Notes under the pieces: model-generated
The model's database searches: none
What the model saw: the letters and a program-made list of their open reading frames with translations, nothing else
Told to the model about the DNA's origin: nothing
Origin: Bacteroidales bacterium
GTDB taxonomy: Bacteria; Bacteroidota; Bacteroidia; Bacteroidales; F082
Assembly (NCBI GenBank): GCA_017616675.1
Contig: JAFZXR010000072.1
Span: 1 to 29,942, forward strand
Direction of reading: 5' to 3'
Length of the DNA stretch: 29,942 nucleotides
Translations under genes and position numbers: made by a program
In this document: piece by piece, positions 16,102 to 25,336 of the stretch
Layout: every line of letters begins with the position of its first letter
Numbering within the stretch: position 1 is the stretch's first letter

Positions 16102-19100
16102 TTATCTCTTGATGATGCGCTCTGTCCAGACATTTTCATCGCTTCTGACCTGAAGGATGTAGGTGCCGTTGGAGAGATCACCAAGACTGATAGTCGAGTT
16201 GTATCCGTTTTCAGCTGCATCGCTCTTGTAATAAACCATCTGACCGACACTGTTGTAGATTGTGATGTCGATTCTTGATGAGATATTGTCGACGGCGATG
16301 TTGAGAACGTCGTTGGTCGGGTTAGGATGAATGCTCATCGTAGCTTCATTCAAGCTGATCACAGCGTCTTGTGCGAAATGCACGTTCACTTCGAAGGTAT
16401 AAGTCTTGTAACCGCAACCTGTGAAGGTAGCCGTGAGAACGATGTCGACGAGTTCATAATCGCCATTCGATGGGGTGTAGGTTGTCTGCAATGCCATCGG
16501 GTTGGCGAAAGTTCCTGATCCTGAGGTCTCCCATCCGGTGAAGACGCCGAGATTCTCGATCTCAACTTCCACCTCGATAGGATCCAATGTCATGGCTGTT
16601 TGTGACTCGGTGCCCGATGCGACAGGTTCTGCGATGAACGAGAGCTCGAGGTTATCCGACATCGTCTGTGCACCCATTGTCGCTGTGAGGGTGAGCGTCA
16701 CACCGCCGTTAGCGATGTCCTGAGTGCCAGGAGTGTAGATGGCATTTAAGCTTGTGGCATCATCGAAAGTACCGTCACCGGCCGTTGTCCATGTCAGTGA
16801 TGTCTGGTTAGCAGCGAAACCGTTGAGTTGAGCTGCCTCGTCAACGCAGATGTTGACGTCAGGACCAGCGCTGACGGAGAGATTTCTGTCGACAGGGAGT
16901 ATCACGAAGTCAATCCATGCGCAGTCGCTACCATTCGACACGCTGCTGTCTTTCTGATATTTCCATTTAAATGTATGAGTGCCTGTTGTCACAGGGTATT
17001 GTGCTCTTGTCCAGTCGACAGTGCCCGACCATACACCCATTTCTGTGTTGTCGATATAGAAGTATAACTTATCCCATCCTGACTCTGACGACACCTTGTA
17101 GTAGAATGCGATAGAGTCGTTGGCACCGGCCTCGTAAGTCAATGACAATTCTGTCTGTTGGCTGTGTGAGATAGCGCCTGACTTCATGCAACGAGTGCCT
17201 TCGTACGGCTCTTCAGTGCAGAATGTCCAAGGTATAGCCGAGTTGTTGGTCCACATCGTAGTGTTGAGTGAGCCGGCCTCGAAGTCTTCGACGTTAAGGC
17301 CAATCTTCGAACTGAATTCTTTCGAATCGGTGTAAACGCCTGATTCCACTGAGAGTGAATAGTTGGCTGCATATCCTGCCGGAGCATTTCCAACAAGAAT
17401 CTCGAAATCGTAATAGCTTGAGCCACCTGCTTCGATGCTTTCGAGACTCACAGTAGGCGATGTTAACAACTCCATGAAGATAGGATCGTATGTGAGTGTG
17501 GCATTGGTTGTCCATGAGTCGGCGTTACCGACATTACTTACAGGGAATCTCAGTTTCACGGTCTCACCCGGGTCCATACGGCCATTGCCATTGCCGTTTG
17601 CAATCTCTCTGATACCAACGTTACCGATTTCGAAGCTCGGAGCGTAAGCCTTTAGGGTGATGTGGTTCTCGTAAGTATCTGATCCACTGGTGATCATGAT
17701 GGTGAAGCTGACATTTGTCTTGTTAGGCACTTCGTCAGAAACGCTGAATGTGAATGCTTCATCAAGGTCGAAAGTGTCGTCAGCGTTGATGGCTGTAAAG
17801 TCGGCTGTGCCATTGGTGATGGTCACATATTCCGATTCTGTTGTGAGTGTCATGGTGCCTGCAGGTGCCTGTGAGCTACCGACATTCTTAAGCTGGATGT
17901 TGAAGCTGGCATCTTCACCGAAGTTAAGCTGTGTGGCTTCGTAACCGAGTTCATAGCTGTCGATGATGACATATGGACCAGTGGCAGGGATGACGTCGAT
18001 GTTAGCTTCATAACGGAGGTAGTTCTGACCGGTTACCGTGAGTCGAATGACTGTAGGTGGCACTTGAGGTACGATCTCTAAATTTTGAATTGATCCAGTG
18101 GCTTCAGCTACTGCAATGATCTCGAGATCTTCGCCATCACCTGTTGTCAATGCAATCATTGCGCCTTCAGGTGCTGTAATCTGGAAGGTGTTAAGACCTG
18201 CGAGCTGTACATTCTGGTGTGTCACAGGCATCTCTCCCGGAACCTGTGTGAAGATGCGCAAGAAAGCGTCGCAGTGTGCGGTGAACATAGTGTAGGTGAT
18301 GTCCTTTGAGCCTGGGTTTGATGGCCATGAGCTCTGTGCGAGGAAGTATTTACCAGCCACGTTACCGAATGCCGGCATCCAGTTGCCTGTGTTTTCAGCA
18401 AATGGACCATAGTCTGGCATGAACTGGCCGTCGAAGAGGTCGTAAACACCCCATACGAAGGCGTCGTTCACGAATGAATATGAAACCTCGGTAGGGCAGA
18501 GGACGCCGACAGCACCGGCGTTCTGGCCGTTGTAGGTGCGACGCATCCATTTCTCTGCGAAGCAGTTGCCGTTCGAACCGGTATAGTTGAACTGACCTGT
18601 CTGGCAGTTGATCGACATGACGAATGGCAGCTTGTTGACATTAGTCATCTGGTCGATGTGGCTGTTGCTCACTGATGGCTCACCCCATCCCTCGTTATAA
18701 CCGTGGTCGCGGTGCTGTAACCAGAAGATACCGTTGTTGACGGCAGTCACAACCTGATCTGGAGTTCCACCTGTAAATCCGCCGAGATCCTGAGGGTTGG
18801 ATGGGATATAATTGAGGCCTGAAGGTCCGAAGTAGTCTACAACCATCTGGGTGTTCGAGTTTGTCGACCATTGGTTGCCAACGGTGCTGTTTTGATAAGG
18901 GCAGTTGATACGAATCGGGAAATATCCGTGGTTGCGCATGTAGCCGCCGAACACCTCTGAGCAAATCTGGAACCAGCGCTCGGTCTGCCATCCTAAAGCG
19001 GTGACAGGACCATTGTAGAAGCTCGGGTCGGTGTTCACGTTGGTGTATTCGTATTCAATCTGTTTGCCTACGAAGATAGGAAGCTCGCTGGCATTCTGTG

Positions 19101-20184
19101 CAACCAAACGGCTGAATACCATATCCGGCAAGTTGTCGTCACCTGCAGCATCAGCGTAGAAGTTATCAGTGATACAGCTGCCGTTGTATGGGTGGCTTGT
19201 GGTCTCTGCCGGGATACCCTGAGCCATGTTGGTGTTGTGGTCGCCGAGCAAACACACGGCAACAGGAGCTATTGTCCAGGTGTCGTATGCGTTGTGGAAC
19301 CATTCCTTCATCATGTTAGTGGTCGTTGCCGGCATCTCGTCGAGACGATAAATCTCGGTGATGATACCTTGCTTCATACGGAACTCCTTCAACTGCTGAG
19401 CGTATGGTGCCCAAGCGTCGTTGTTAGGAGTGATGATGAGGTACTCGGCACCGTCGGCACCGTCACGGAGCCACTGCTGCATACGTGCCTCATAGTCGAT
19501 GACAGGAAGCTGGTCGTAGTTGACCAACTCGGCAGCAAGGATAGGATCCCAATACTGCGAACGCAGACGATCCTCACCAAAGTGACCGTTGCCGCCTTCA
19601 TATGTCAACGAAAGCTCAATGTTGCTGTAAACAACCAAATCCTTGGTGACAGGGTTGTACTGGAATGGAGTGATAGCCACCGTTACGGCATCAACGCCAC
19701 GGATATACGAAGAACCGATGATGAACGGATTCTCAGGATATAAAGCGTCTTTTGCGTAGATGCTCATATCTTTCGTATAGTTCATGTCAGGTTCCTCAAC
19801 CTCCGCCTGTACAGGCAAAGCAGGAGCGATGTTGACGTTCTTGATGACTTCCATGTCGTAACTTACGACGTTGAGAGTGGCTTGAGCACCCGTCGGGATA
19901 GCTATCATACGGCTCTCTGTCGGAAGGTTAGGACTGCCGGCGTTGTTAGGAAGAGCGATAGTCGAGATGGAAATCTCCGACATCTCCTCACCGCGGTAAT
20001 TCATCTGATTCAGCGTGAACTGACCCAGCTCATAGCTGATGTGCATCCCGTCGCGGGTCTTCTGGCTCACTGAGAAGCCTTGTTTTCCCTTAACAGGGTA
20101 GGTGTAAGTCTGTGCAATCATGACATTGGCAAAAAGAGCCAACACAGTCACGATAAGCAATCTGGTAAAGTTGGTTTTTCTCAT
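16102..20184 (-). CDS. Secreted C25 (gingipain-family) cysteine peptidase with T9SS sorting domain, copy 2
   Basis: 1360 residues. Signal peptide about 1-25 (LLIVTVLALFANVMIAQ), a propeptide, then the C25 domain beginning near YLIITPNNDAW. Catalytic residues are His494 in WLQHRDHGYNEGWGEP and Cys527 in MSINCQTGQFNYTG. Ig-like segments follow, then a cleaved-adhesin-like domain at about 962-1099 (VEDFEAGSLN start, AWIDFVILP end). Two further repeats with the form WTTAGDGTFDDA and WETSGSGTFANP lie at about 1105-1270. The type A T9SS sorting domain is at about 1280-1360 (IHPNPTNDVLNI, LSNGTYILQV, ending RIIKR). It is paralogous to the peptidase at 10351-13842, sharing LLGDHNT, QHRDHG and YSFVNDVFVWG-type motifs, but longer. 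It lies 39 bp after rnfA with no convincing promoter in the gap. Confidence 0.93.
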   Translation of the reverse strand: MRKTNFTRLLIVTVLALFANVMIAQTYTYPVKGKQGFSVSQKTRDGMHISYELGQFTLNQMNYRGEEMSEISISTIALPNNAGSPNLPTESRMIAIPTGAQATLNVVSYDMEVIKNVNIAPALPVQAEVEEPDMNYTKDMSIYAKDALYPENPFIIGSSYIRGVDAVTVAITPFQYNPVTKDLVVYSNIELSLTYEGGNGHFGEDRLRSQYWDPILAAELVNYDQLPVIDYEARMQQWLRDGADGAEYLIITPNNDAWAPYAQQLKEFRMKQGIITEIYRLDEMPATTTNMMKEWFHNAYDTWTIAPVAVCLLGDHNTNMAQGIPAETTSHPYNGSCITDNFYADAAGDDNLPDMVFSRLVAQNASELPIFVGKQIEYEYTNVNTDPSFYNGPVTALGWQTERWFQICSEVFGGYMRNHGYFPIRINCPYQNSTVGNQWSTNSNTQMVVDYFGPSGLNYIPSNPQDLGGFTGGTPDQVVTAVNNGIFWLQHRDHGYNEGWGEPSVSNSHIDQMTNVNKLPFVMSINCQTGQFNYTGSNGNCFAEKWMRRTYNGQNAGAVGVLCPTEVSYSFVNDAFVWGVYDLFDGQFMPDYGPFAENTGNWMPAFGNVAGKYFLAQSSWPSNPGSKDITYTMFTAHCDAFLRIFTQVPGEMPVTHQNVQLAGLNTFQITAPEGAMIALTTGDGEDLEIIAVAEATGSIQNLEIVPQVPPTVIRLTVTGQNYLRYEANIDVIPATGPYVIIDSYELGYEATQLNFGEDASFNIQLKNVGSSQAPAGTMTLTTESEYVTITNGTADFTAINADDTFDLDEAFTFSVSDEVPNKTNVSFTIMITSGSDTYENHITLKAYAPSFEIGNVGIREIANGNGNGRMDPGETVKLRFPVSNVGNADSWTTNATLTYDPIFMELLTSPTVSLESIEAGGSSYYDFEILVGNAPAGYAANYSLSVESGVYTDSKEFSSKIGLNVEDFEAGSLNTTMWTNNSAIPWTFCTEEPYEGTRCMKSGAISHSQQTELSLTYEAGANDSIAFYYKVSSESGWDKLYFYIDNTEMGVWSGTVDWTRAQYPVTTGTHTFKWKYQKDSSVSNGSDCAWIDFVILPVDRNLSVSAGPDVNICVDEAAQLNGFAANQTSLTWTTAGDGTFDDATSLNAIYTPGTQDIANGGVTLTLTATMGAQTMSDNLELSFIAEPVASGTESQTAMTLDPIEVEVEIENLGVFTGWETSGSGTFANPMALQTTYTPSNGDYELVDIVLTATFTGCGYKTYTFEVNVHFAQDAVISLNEATMSIHPNPTNDVLNIAVDNISSRIDITIYNSVGQMVYYKSDAAENGYNSTISLGDLSNGTYILQVRSDENVWTERIIKR

Positions 20185-20223
20185 TTTTAATTCTATAAAT
20201 GGTTATTAAATCAATTGAATTTC

Positions 20224-20808
20224 TTAAACTAAACCACCAAAGCCCATGAATGCCATTGCGAGGATTCCCGCTGTAATCAGAGCGATAGGGGTGCCTTTCG
20301 TTCCTTCAGGTGCTTCCATCAAGTCGATGTGCTCGCGGATGCCCGAGAAGATGATGAGTGCCACTGCGAAGCCGATGGCGATGCCGGCAGCGTAGATGAT
20401 AGCCTCACCGACGTTGTTGCCGTAGATGAAGCCTTCACCGACGACCTTCAATGAGACGCCGAGCACGCAGCAGTTGGTAGTAATCAAAGGTAAAAACACG
20501 CCCAAAGCAGTGTAAAGCGACGGACTGATCTTCTTCAGGATGATCTCGACCATCTGTACCAAGGCCGCAATGACCAGGATGAATGCTATGGTCTGCAAGA
20601 ACTCCAATCCATGCGCCACAAGGACGTATTTGTTCAAAAGGTAAGTCACCAGAGTGGCGAGCACCAGCACGAAGATAACGGCAGCGCCCATGCCAACGGC
20701 GGTAGAAGTCTTCTTGGAAGTGCCTAAAAACGGGCATATTCCGAGGAACTGCGCCAAAATGACGTTGTTGACAAATATTGTCGATATAAGAATGATGATG
20801 ATTTTCAT
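20224..20808 (-). CDS. rnfA: Rnf complex subunit A
   Basis: A 194-residue, six-helix membrane subunit of the ion-translocating ferredoxin:NAD+ oxidoreductase, homologous to NqrE. Key cysteines are Cys25 in FLGICPFLG and the pair in TTNCCVLGVSL, where the Rnf/Nqr intramembrane iron-sulfur centre is bound with RnfE. The segment KKISPSLYTALGVFLPLITTNC is typical. It is last of the rnf set, 9 bp after rnfE. The phrase GICPFLG, rather than GMCSFLA, separates it from NqrE. Confidence 0.95.
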   Translation of the reverse strand: MKIIIILISTIFVNNVILAQFLGICPFLGTSKKTSTAVGMGAAVIFVLVLATLVTYLLNKYVLVAHGLEFLQTIAFILVIAALVQMVEIILKKISPSLYTALGVFLPLITTNCCVLGVSLKVVGEGFIYGNNVGEAIIYAAGIAIGFAVALIIFSGIREHIDLMEAPEGTKGTPIALITAGILAMAFMGFGGLV

Positions 20809-20817
20809 GGCACTTTA

Positions 20818-21408
20818 TTATTTAGTTCTCTTTAATCTGTTGACTATTGCGATGAGATAACCCAAGGCGATGAAAGCTCCCGGAGCAAGCACAAACACAA
20901 GGATGGTCTGAGCGTCTTCAGGTAGGAATCTCCAGTTGAAGATGCTGCCGCTGCCAAGGATCTCACGGATCGAGCCGAGTATCGTCAAGGCGAAGGTGAA
21001 GCCCAAGCCCATGCCGGCGCCGTCCAAAATCGAAGGCCATACAGGGTTCTTCGAAGCGAAGGCCTCGGCACGTCCGAGGACGATGCAGTTCACCACGATG
21101 AGCGGGATAAACAATCCTAATGTCTCGTAGATGTCAGGCACATAAGCCTGCATAACCAATTGAACCACAGTCACAAACGAGGCAATGACCACGATGAAGC
21201 AAGGGATTCTCACCTTGTCGGGAATGAAGTTCTTAAGTAATGAAATGACTAAATTCGACATTATCAAAACGAATGTTGTAGCCAGACCCATCGACATGCC
21301 GTTGATGGCACTCGTCGTCGTTGCAAGGGTAGGACAGCATCCTAACAAAAGGACCAGAATAGGATTTTCCTTGATAAGTCCTTTGGTGAAAGTTTTCCAG
21401 TTACTCAT
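20818..21408 (-). CDS. rnfE: Rnf complex subunit E
   Basis: A 196-residue, six-helix membrane subunit, homologous to NqrD and partner of RnfA. Cys25 in [11 protein letters not shown] and the cysteine in [17 protein letters not shown] are the expected ligands of the intramembrane cluster. [13 protein letters not shown] is a family motif. Its start overlaps the end of rnfG by 8 bp. Length and topology are normal for RnfE. Confidence 0.95.
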   Translation of the reverse strand: MSNWKTFTKGLIKENPILVLLLGCCPTLATTTSAINGMSMGLATTFVLIMSNLVISLLKNFIPDKVRIPCFIVVIASFVTVVQLVMQAYVPDIYETLGLFIPLIVVNCIVLGRAEAFASKNPVWPSILDGAGMGLGFTFALTILGSIREILGSGSIFNWRFLPEDAQTILVFVLAPGAFIALGYLIAIVNRLKRTK

Positions 21409-21988
21409 TGTCTCCTCCTTTCATGAATTGGTCTTTGTTTGCCTCAAAACCGTCGGCAGCTCTCTTGATGGCCTCCGAAACGGCTCTCGAACTGATGGTG
21501 GCAGCCGTGATGGCGTCGACATCACCACCGTCTTTCTTAACCATAAGCTTGAAATTCTTCGGGTCTTTGCCGTCGAACTGTCCTTTGAACTTGTCGTTCA
21601 CCATGTTAGCTCCAAGGCCAGGAGTCTCGGCTTGTGACAGCACCGACACCTTATTAATAACGCCGTCGGCTAACATTCCGACCATCAACTCGATCTTTCC
21701 GCCGAAGCCGTTCTTCGAATAGGTCTTCACGGCCGCTCCGATGAAGTTGCCTTCAGCGTCGTAAGCGAGGTTGTAAGTCAGATCTTCGATGACAACCGAT
21801 TCTGTCGTAGCAATCGCCACGTCGGTCTTCAACACTTCGTTGATAGCTTTGATATTCTTGTTTTCTTCGACCTTATCGATGGCTGGCTTTGTCAAACCAT
21901 AAATAAAACCGAGCACTCCGCCCGACACGATGGTGATGACCATCAGGGCGATGAGCATATTTGTTAATGTTGATTCTTTCTTTGCCAT
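21401..21988 (-). CDS. rnfG: Rnf complex subunit G (covalent FMN)
   Basis: 195 residues with one N-terminal helix (about 10-31) and a periplasmic FMN_bind domain, homologous to NqrC. The probable ApbE flavinylation site is [10 protein letters not shown], with Thr164 as acceptor; it has TAAT in place of SGAT. The conserved [13 protein letters not shown] motif is present. RnfG passes electrons between flavin and iron-sulfur centres on the periplasmic side. It is 26 bp after rnfD and overlaps rnfE by 8 bp. Confidence 0.94.
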   Translation of the reverse strand: MAKKESTLTNMLIALMVITIVSGGVLGFIYGLTKPAIDKVEENKNIKAINEVLKTDVAIATTESVVIEDLTYNLAYDAEGNFIGAAVKTYSKNGFGGKIELMVGMLADGVINKVSVLSQAETPGLGANMVNDKFKGQFDGKDPKNFKLMVKKDGGDVDAITAATISSRAVSEAIKRAADGFEANKDQFMKGGDNE

Positions 21989-22014
21989 AACTTCAAAATT
22001 TTAAGATTCAACAA

Positions 22015-22974
22015 TTAAACTCCAAAACGTTTAGGTTTGAAACCCTTGTTGATGAGCGGCACAACGGCGTTCATGATAAGGATTGCAAACGACATTCCTT
22101 CAGGATACTGGCCCCACAGACGGATGATGATGGTTATCAAGCCTATACCGAGGGCGAAGATGCACTTGCCTCCGATAGTCATTGGCGATGTCACCATATC
22201 TGTAGCCATGAAGAATGCGCCGAGCATCAAACCACCGCTGAGGATGTGATACAACGGGTTGACATATGTCTCAGGTGCTATCAGCCAGCAGATTCCCGAC
22301 ACCAAAGCCACCGTGGCGATGATGATGACAGGTGTCTGCCAGTCGATGATCTTCATGATGATGAGGAACAATCCTCCGATTATCAATGCGAGGGCGCACA
22401 TCTCACCGAACGAGCCGCCGGTGTTACCGATGAGCATGTCCCAGTAGTTGATGTTGCTCACAGCATTCACGCCGCCTTCTTTCAGAAGTCCCAAAGTAGT
22501 AGGACCAGTGATGACGTCGACCGACCAGAAGTTCTGATCCGGCACCGGCCATGTCGTCATGGCGACAGGGAAGGAGATGAGCATGAACACACGGCCTACC
22601 AATGCTGGGTTGAACGGGTTCTTGCCGAGGCCTCCGAACGACATCTTGGCGATGCCGATGGCTACGATGCCTCCCACCACAACCATCCACCACGGGATGT
22701 TGCTCGGCACGTTGAAGGCGAGGAGGATACCAGTCAGGATGGCCGAGCCGTCGCTGATGGTGCACTCACCCTTCATCAGGTATTTCTGAATTAAAAACTC
22801 AGTGAGCACGCACGTCGCCACTGAAATCAAAGTTACTCGGATAGCGTTAAATCCGAAGAAGTAGATGGAGACACCAAACGCCGGCATGAGGGCGAGTATC
22901 ACCAGATACATTATTTTCTTTACGCTCAATTCTCCGTGAACATGCGGAGAACCTGATATTGTTAACTGATTCAT
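22015..22974 (-). CDS. rnfD: Rnf complex subunit D (covalent FMN membrane subunit)
   Basis: A 319-residue polytopic membrane protein, homologous to NqrB and one of the ion-path subunits. Family signatures are FGGLGKNPFNPALVGRVF, SDGSAILTGILLAFNVP and ATDMVTSPMT. At the position of the SGAT flavinylation motif the sequence reads VDVITGPTTLG (Thr156-Gly-Pro-Thr159), a variant with Pro replacing Ala; Thr159 is the likely FMN acceptor. It starts 2 bp after rnfC. The N-terminal extension is short, as usual for RnfD compared with NqrB. Confidence 0.94.
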   Translation of the reverse strand: MNQLTISGSPHVHGELSVKKIMYLVILALMPAFGVSIYFFGFNAIRVTLISVATCVLTEFLIQKYLMKGECTISDGSAILTGILLAFNVPSNIPWWMVVVGGIVAIGIAKMSFGGLGKNPFNPALVGRVFMLISFPVAMTTWPVPDQNFWSVDVITGPTTLGLLKEGGVNAVSNINYWDMLIGNTGGSFGEMCALALIIGGLFLIIMKIIDWQTPVIIIATVALVSGICWLIAPETYVNPLYHILSGGLMLGAFFMATDMVTSPMTIGGKCIFALGIGLITIIIRLWGQYPEGMSFAILIMNAVVPLINKGFKPKRFGV

Positions 22975-22976
22975 AG

Positions 22977-24326
22977 CTATTTCTGATTACGTGAACGTAT
23001 TAATTGTCCTGTCTTCGTCTTGCCGTAGCGGATGTAATCGGCTAGCGGGATGTTGGCAGGGCAGGTGAACTCGCATGAGCCGCATTCGATGCAGTCCATG
23101 ATATTGTGTTTCTCTGTCTCCTCGAAATTGTTCTGACGTGCCAGACGGTTCAGGAGGTAAGGCTCCAGTCCCATCGGGCAAGCCTGCATGCACTTTCCGC
23201 AGCGGATGCAGTTGCTCACCTTACGTGGCTGAGCGTCTTTCTCGTTGAGCATCAAGATTCCTGAGGTGCCTTTGATGGTAGGGAAGGTGGTGACACTCAC
23301 CGACTTACCCATCATCGGGCCGCCATTGATGAGGTTGGCAGTGTCTTCCGGGAGTCCGCCGGCTGCCTCTATGAGCATGTTGGCAGGTGTTCCGATTCTC
23401 ACTAAGAAGTTCGAAGGCTTCTTCACCGACTTACCTGTCACGGTGACCACGCGGTAGACCAACGGCTTGTTCTTCTGTACCGCCTCGTAGATGGCGAATG
23501 TCGAAGCCACGTTGACGACCACGCAACCTGTCTCGATAGGCAGCTTGCCCGATGGGACTTCACGTCCGGTGACCGACTTGATGATCTGTTTTTCGCCGCC
23601 TTGAGGATATTTTGTCTTCAACGGCTGCACCTCGATGCCCTCGAAGTACTTGTCGCTCTTGATGATCTCGTCGAGTTTCTTTGCCACTTCGATCTTATTC
23701 ACCTCGATGCCGATGACGCCTTTCGGTGCGTCGACGGCTTTCATGATGACCTTCACGCCCACGAGGAACTCCATCGGTTTCTCGAGCAGAAGACGGTTGT
23801 CGCAGGTGAGGTAAGGCTCGCATTCCGCCGCGTTGATGATGACGTACTCCGCTTTCTTGTCCTGCGGTATCATCAGCTTGACGTATGTCGGGAATGTGGC
23901 GCCGCCGAGACCCACGATGCCATGTTGTTTGATGCGGTCGATAATCTCTTGTCTCGAGAGTGTGATATCTTTTATTAAGGTGTCGCTGGTGTCGATGCCT
24001 TCAAGCCATTCGTCGCCTTCCACGTCGATGAAGATGGCAGGCTTGCGGTAGCCTGTGTGGTCCATCACCTCGTCGATCTTGTTGACGGTGCCGCTCACCG
24101 ACGAGTGCACGTTGGCGCTGATGAAACCCTTCGCCGTGGCGATGAGCTGTCCCACCTTCACCTTGTCGCCTTTCGCGACGATAGGCTCAGCAGGTGCGCC
24201 GAGGCACTGCCCGAGCGGGATGATCACCTGTTTCGGTATCTCAAATGTTATGATAGGCTGATCCGACGAAAGCTTGTTCTCTTCCGGATGAACGCCACCT
24301 TTTGGAAATGTCTTAATTGGATTCAT
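22977..24326 (-). CDS. rnfC: Rnf complex subunit C (NADH-binding, two [4Fe-4S])
   Basis: 449 residues. This peripheral subunit is the NAD(H) site of Rnf, with flavin and two [4Fe-4S] clusters. It starts with the RnfC N-terminal region (TFPKGGVHPEENK) and a biotinyl-like segment. The nucleotide-binding loop GIVGLGGATFPTYVKL and AAECEPYLTCDNRLL follow, then an SLBB-type region. Two C-terminal ferredoxin motifs are complete: CIRCGKCMQACPMG and CIECGSCEFTCPANIP. This is the compact form without the long C-terminal repeats of E. coli RsxC. It is 3 bp after rnfB. Confidence 0.96.
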   Translation of the reverse strand: MNPIKTFPKGGVHPEENKLSSDQPIITFEIPKQVIIPLGQCLGAPAEPIVAKGDKVKVGQLIATAKGFISANVHSSVSGTVNKIDEVMDHTGYRKPAIFIDVEGDEWLEGIDTSDTLIKDITLSRQEIIDRIKQHGIVGLGGATFPTYVKLMIPQDKKAEYVIINAAECEPYLTCDNRLLLEKPMEFLVGVKVIMKAVDAPKGVIGIEVNKIEVAKKLDEIIKSDKYFEGIEVQPLKTKYPQGGEKQIIKSVTGREVPSGKLPIETGCVVVNVASTFAIYEAVQKNKPLVYRVVTVTGKSVKKPSNFLVRIGTPANMLIEAAGGLPEDTANLINGGPMMGKSVSVTTFPTIKGTSGILMLNEKDAQPRKVSNCIRCGKCMQACPMGLEPYLLNRLARQNNFEETEKHNIMDCIECGSCEFTCPANIPLADYIRYGKTKTGQLIRSRNQK

Positions 24327-24329
24327 ACC

Positions 24330-25232
24330 TTATTCTTTACTTTCGTTTGATTGTTCTTTAATAACTTCTGCTGGTTTTTCTTCTGCTGGTGCCTCTACCT
24401 TCGGCTTCCTTGGCGGGAAGTTCACCTCATGGATGCTTCCGCGAGGGCAGGCCTCGACGCACTTACGGCATTGCTTGCACTTCGTGAAGTCGATGTAGGC
24501 GAGGTTGCCGCGCATCTCGATGGCCTCGAACGGACAGGTCTTGAAGCATTTCTGGCAAGCAATGCAGCTCACCTTACAGTTCTTCATCGCCACGGCGCCT
24601 TTCTCGGTGTTGTTGCACGCCACATACACACGACGGTTGTTCTTACCCTTGGCACGGATCTCGATGACACCACGCGGACAAGCCTTGGCGCATGCGCCGC
24701 AGCCCACGCATTTTTCTTCGTCGACCTCAGGCAGACCGATCTCTTTGTTGATGTGGAGAGCGTTGAACTGACATTTCTTCACGCAGTCGCCCAACCCTAA
24801 GCAGCCGTTAGGACATCCGCTCTCGCCGGCGTAGAGGGTGTTGGCGAAGCCGCAGATGTCGGCTCCTTCATAATGCACCTTCGATGGCGCGTTCTCACAA
24901 GTACCGTTGCAACGTACTACAGCAATCATCGGCTCGGCAACGGTAGCGGTAAGTCCAAGCAATCCTGCTACTTTCGACATGTCGGAGCTGGGACAGTTCA
25001 AGCCTGCTAAGCTCTGCTTCTCGGCAGCGGCCTTCACACAAGCCTCCGCGAAGTTACGGCAGCCGGCAAAACCGCATCCACCGCAGTTGGCACCGGCAAG
25101 CACCGATTCCACCTCGTCGATGAGAGGGTTCTCCTCAACCTTGAACTTCTTCGCGACGAAGAACAATATCACCGCCGCGACACCTCCTAAAATGCCCAGA
25201 ATCACTAAGGACCATAATAAAACATTACTCAT
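24330..25232 (-). CDS. rnfB: Rnf complex subunit B (ferredoxin-interacting, multiple [4Fe-4S])
   Basis: 300 residues from the chosen start. One N-terminal helix (about 5-27) anchors it; next comes the RnfB-specific cluster with Cys50, Cys53, Cys58 and Cys80 (ANCGGCGFAGC). The C-terminal half holds four more cysteine quartets, CPNGCLGLGDCVKKC, CVGCGACAKACP, CIACQKCFKTCP and CKQCRKCVEACP, so about five clusters in all. RnfB takes electrons from reduced ferredoxin. An upstream in-frame ATG at 25244 would add four residues (MFCF), but the predicted transcription start near 25252 and the usual family beginning (MSNVLLWSLVILG) favour 25232. It is the first gene of the 15-gene run. Confidence 0.94.
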   Translation of the reverse strand: MSNVLLWSLVILGILGGVAAVILFFVAKKFKVEENPLIDEVESVLAGANCGGCGFAGCRNFAEACVKAAAEKQSLAGLNCPSSDMSKVAGLLGLTATVAEPMIAVVRCNGTCENAPSKVHYEGADICGFANTLYAGESGCPNGCLGLGDCVKKCQFNALHINKEIGLPEVDEEKCVGCGACAKACPRGVIEIRAKGKNNRRVYVACNNTEKGAVAMKNCKVSCIACQKCFKTCPFEAIEMRGNLAYIDFTKCKQCRKCVEACPRGSIHEVNFPPRKPKVEAPAEEKPAEVIKEQSNESKE

Positions 25233-25257
25233 AAAACAAAACATATTTTTAGCGCTG

Positions 25258-25289
25258 CAAATTTACTAATATTTTTATTATAAAACAAG
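25258..25289 (-). promoter_or_regulatory. Probable promoter of the rnf-led gene run
   Basis: On the minus strand TAAATTTG (25258-25265) fits the Bacteroidota -7 consensus TAnnTTTG exactly, and CTTG (25286-25289) lies 20 nt upstream as a -33 element. The transcript would start near 25252, leaving about 20 nt before the rnfB ATG at 25232. It lies between the repeat pair (25337-25488) and rnfB. Confidence 0.6.
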
Positions 25290-25336
25290 GAAAAAATGCA
25301 AAAAATGTAACTCGTTAATTACTAACGAGGAACACC

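Noticed and set aside
16102..20184. Misread fusion of two genes, given the 1360-residue length
   Set aside because: The domain order (signal peptide, propeptide, C25, Ig-like, adhesin-like, repeats, sorting tail) is continuous and expected for large T9SS proteases; no internal start or second signal peptide was seen.
25233..25244. Upstream ATG for rnfB (adds MFCF)
   Set aside because: It would leave only about 8 nt of leader from the predicted transcription start; the family normally begins at the second Met.
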